Notes under the pieces: model-generated
Database searches by the model: none
The model's input: the letters and a program-made list of their open reading frames with translations, nothing else
Told to the model about the DNA's origin: nothing
Part shown: positions 61,736 to 64,000 of the stretch, piece after piece
How positions within the stretch are numbered: position 1 is the first letter of the stretch
How the letters are laid out: each line of letters opens with the position of its first letter
Made by a program: the position numbers and the translations under genes
Assembly (NCBI GenBank): GCA_900315245.1
Contig: OMYJ01000001.1
Coordinates: forward strand, 1 to 64,000
Reading direction: 5' to 3'
Origin: an uncultured Bacteroidales bacterium
GTDB taxonomy: Bacteria > Bacteroidota > Bacteroidia > Bacteroidales > WCHB1-69
DNA: 64,000 nt

Positions 61736-63802
61736 ATGAAGATTGAAAACTATCCTGTTGTGAAACTGCTTTTCCCGTATGTAATCGGCATTCTTATTGC
61801 TTACAACGCCGATTTTGGAGAACAGTTCAGACCATTGCTGCTAACCTTAACAGGCGCATCTTTTCTGATGACCTTTTCTTTGACGTTTGTTAAATCGTAT
61901 CGCTGGCGAATCGTGAAGACTCTTATGATGGTCATAGCCTTTATTATGACAGGTATATTGCTGACAAACATACGGTTATATCCGACATTGCATTCTGAAT
62001 TGATGACGAGCAACACTGACTGGGTGGTTCGCGTGGCAGAAGAGCCCACTCTGCGCCAAAAGAGTGTGAAAATCCCGGTGGAATTATTGCAGGTCAACCA
62101 CAAACAGGACGTAAAAGCAAAAGTTCTGTTCTACCTGAAACCCTCCGCCGATGCCAAGGGGCTACATTACGGCGACCTTCTGTTTGTTCACGCGAAACTC
62201 TCCCGCATCCCGCCGCCATACAATCCGGACGCTTTCGACAACCAGCGTTACATGCAACGGCGGGGCATCCACTATACTGGCTTCGTGAACGAGAACGCCT
62301 GGGAGCGTATTGGCAACAGACCCGAAAACAGGGTGAAATACCTGGCGCAAAAAACTCGTAATAGACTGACAAACATCTATATATCTGCAGGAATGAGCGG
62401 CGAGGAATTGGACATCCTGAAAGCCATCCTGTTGGGCGATGACGACACCTTGGATCCCGAACTGAAGGCCTCCTATTCATCTGCGGGGGTAAGCCACATT
62501 CTGTGTGTTTCCGGAATGCACGTGGGCGTTATCTTCATGATTATCAACTTTCTGCTGAAGCCGTTGGACTTTTTCCGCCGCTCAAGAATCCTCAAAACTA
62601 TTTTGGTTATGCTGATTGTTTGGCTGTATGCGCACATCACGGGATTAGCTCCGTCTGTAACGCGCTCCGCCACCATGTTCACGTTTGTGGCCATAGGGCA
62701 GCTGCTGCGACGGAACACCAACGTCTTCCACAGTCTGTTTGCTTCCATGTTCATCCTCCTGATTGTCAATCCACTGCTATTATTCGAGGTGGGTTTCCAA
62801 CTCAGCTACCTTGCTGTTGCGGGAATTGTGCTCTTCCAGCCAAAGTTGTCGGCATTGTACACGTGCCGGACCCGCATCGGAAACTATTTTTGGGAGTTGG
62901 TTACGGTTTCCGTGGCGGCGCAGATCGGCACATTCCCCATCTCCATCTACTATTTTGCGAAATTCCCCAACTACTTCCTGCTCTCCAACCTGTCCGTAAT
63001 CACCCTCTCCTTCGCCGTCATCATCACAGGCATCTCCTTGCTGCCGCTTTCGCTAATTCCTGTCATCGCGCGTCATGCCTCTTGGATACTGACCAAGGAA
63101 ATCAGCATCATGAACTGCATCATCCGATTCATCGAGCAACTCCCTCACTCCGTAACGGAAAACATTGATTATCACGTCATTCAAGCAATTCTTTTGTACG
63201 CCGTTATCGGATGTGTGTGTTTGCTGCTTTATCGGAGAAGCCGTAAAACATTCTGGACAACCTGCACCCTATTCACCTTGTTCTGCGTCTCCTTTGCCGT
63301 GCGGAAAGTCCAATTGGCCGATGAGACGGGATTTATAGCCTACCATGTCCGGAAAATCAGCGCTATGGGATTTCAGTGTCAAGGCAACATGGTGCTTTTC
63401 TCAGATTCCATCCGGGACGAGAAGGACGATTTGTACCGTTACAACATCAGCAACTATGCAAGGAAACATCACTTGAAAGTCGTGGTAGTGCCGATTGACA
63501 CTTCCGATTTTGACACACCGTTTCTATGCAAACGCGGGGACTTCATCCGATTTAATGGAAAGAATTTCTTTATTCTCAATAAAAAACAGAAAAACATGGC
63601 TCGAAACAAAAATGACGGTCTGAGTGTTGATTGTCTGCTTTTACGCCAAAATCCGAAGATAGCGCCCGACGAAATAATGTTGAAGCTTCCTTTCAGAGAA
63701 GTGGTGGCAGATGGGTCCAATTCTGCTTATTATGTAGAAAAATGGCGCAGTTTCTGTGTTGAAAAAGGGATTCCGTTCCATTATACAGGAGACGAAAAAT
63801 GA
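61736..63802 (+). CDS. ComEC/Rec2-family membrane protein
   Basis: This 688-residue protein has an N-terminal DUF4131-like part (about 1-190), then the ComEC channel domain with about ten membrane segments (HILCVSGMHVGVIFMIINF, residues about 250-500). The C-terminal part (about 530-688) has no HxHxDH metallo-beta-lactamase motif, as in many Bacteroidetes members. ComEC carries single-stranded DNA into the cell in competent species; no other competence gene is in the window. Confidence 0.87.
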   Translation: MKIENYPVVKLLFPYVIGILIAYNADFGEQFRPLLLTLTGASFLMTFSLTFVKSYRWRIVKTLMMVIAFIMTGILLTNIRLYPTLHSELMTSNTDWVVRVAEEPTLRQKSVKIPVELLQVNHKQDVKAKVLFYLKPSADAKGLHYGDLLFVHAKLSRIPPPYNPDAFDNQRYMQRRGIHYTGFVNENAWERIGNRPENRVKYLAQKTRNRLTNIYISAGMSGEELDILKAILLGDDDTLDPELKASYSSAGVSHILCVSGMHVGVIFMIINFLLKPLDFFRRSRILKTILVMLIVWLYAHITGLAPSVTRSATMFTFVAIGQLLRRNTNVFHSLFASMFILLIVNPLLLFEVGFQLSYLAVAGIVLFQPKLSALYTCRTRIGNYFWELVTVSVAAQIGTFPISIYYFAKFPNYFLLSNLSVITLSFAVIITGISLLPLSLIPVIARHASWILTKEISIMNCIIRFIEQLPHSVTENIDYHVIQAILLYAVIGCVCLLLYRRSRKTFWTTCTLFTLFCVSFAVRKVQLADETGFIAYHVRKISAMGFQCQGNMVLFSDSIRDEKDDLYRYNISNYARKHHLKVVVVPIDTSDFDTPFLCKRGDFIRFNGKNFFILNKKQKNMARNKNDGLSVDCLLLRQNPKIAPDEIMLKLPFREVVADGSNSAYYVEKWRSFCVEKGIPFHYTGDEK

Positions 63803-63829
63803 ATATGAGCAAGGTAACCCCAAATTTTG

Positions 63830-63837
63830 TATCTTTG
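63830..63837 (+). promoter_or_regulatory. -7 promoter box for ruvA
   Basis: TATCTTTG lies 17 bases upstream of the ruvA ATG and 27 bases after the comEC stop. Confidence 0.6.
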
Positions 63838-63854
63838 CCGCTTGTTTTTTAAAT

Positions 63855-64000
63855 ATGATAAACCACATCAAAGGCAGAATTGAAGAAGTGAATCCCGCGT
63901 ATGTCATCATTGAGACCGCCGGCGGGATAGGATACTACATTAACATCTCTTTGGCTACATTCTCTGAGATCAAGGACAAGCAAGAAATCAAGTTGCTCAC
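63855..64000 (+). CDS. ruvA: Holliday junction DNA helicase subunit RuvA, partial at right edge
   Basis: The first 48 codons are visible: MINHIKGRIEEVNPAYVIIE and then TAGGIGYYINIS, which match the N-terminal OB-fold of RuvA. RuvA binds the four-way junction and loads RuvB. The rest lies beyond the window. Confidence 0.85.
   Translation, partial: MINHIKGRIEEVNPAYVIIETAGGIGYYINISLATFSEIKDKQEIKLL

Overview
This window comes from a member of the Bacteroidetes, most likely the order Bacteroidales. The evidence is a type IX secretion (T9SS) gene set (porU, porV, porP, porK/gldK), an S46 dipeptidyl-peptidase, Bacteroidetes-type lipoproteins, DUF3098, a long NusB, and many -7 promoter boxes of the TAnnTTTG type, usually within 100 bases of a start codon. 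I see no rRNA, tRNA or CRISPR. Both edges cut genes: a subtilase at the left and ruvA at the right.

Layout. 1-6142: a secreted S8 protease, two lipoproteins and a membrane-anchored LytTR regulator, with a 22-bp-period direct repeat upstream of the regulator. 6192-18603: mostly housekeeping genes (ftsX, DUF3098, uppP, truB, amn, aroB, folB, lptG-like, an S9 peptidase, an acyltransferase, a radical SAM protein, lplA, gph, ispF). 18624-26695: a T9SS block, with porU-porV on the minus strand and porP-porK diverging on the plus strand. porK is followed by a terminator, not by porL/M/N. 26762-37656: a two-domain acyltransferase, META lipoprotein, engB, envC-like, pnuC, purD, mltF-like, lipoprotein, lspA and S46 peptidase. 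37726-47048: an accessory island of five RHS-core toxin modules. 47030-64000: core genes again (coaE, ybbR-like, yajC, DUF1573, nusB, alkaline phosphatase, meaB, lon, rpmE2, ruvB, TPR, recA, GH29 fucosidase, comEC, ruvA).

The island is the most interesting part. Each of five short genes carries only the last part of an RHS shell (the RHS-associated core) joined to a different C-terminal domain, and each is followed directly by a small gene with an apparent signal peptide. Two pairs point left and three point right, with a truncated tyrosine recombinase between the two groups. Four of the five cores are preceded by a recurring leader: a promoter-like box, about 17-20 bases, then a start codon opening a peptide of the form M-x4-[PT]-Y-[RS]. 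Two further leaders without a core lie at the two outer ends of the island. In three modules a heptanucleotide array lies between leader and core. In one of these the leader and the core are out of frame, and loss of one 7-base unit would join them. This looks like a phase-variable, swappable toxin-tip array whose toxins probably act in the cell envelope.

A second pattern runs across the whole window. Locus-specific heptanucleotide arrays, each with its own unit, sit at the 3' ends of many genes, and the stop codon is often inside the array (aroB, ispF, ruvB, coaE, DUF1573 and others).
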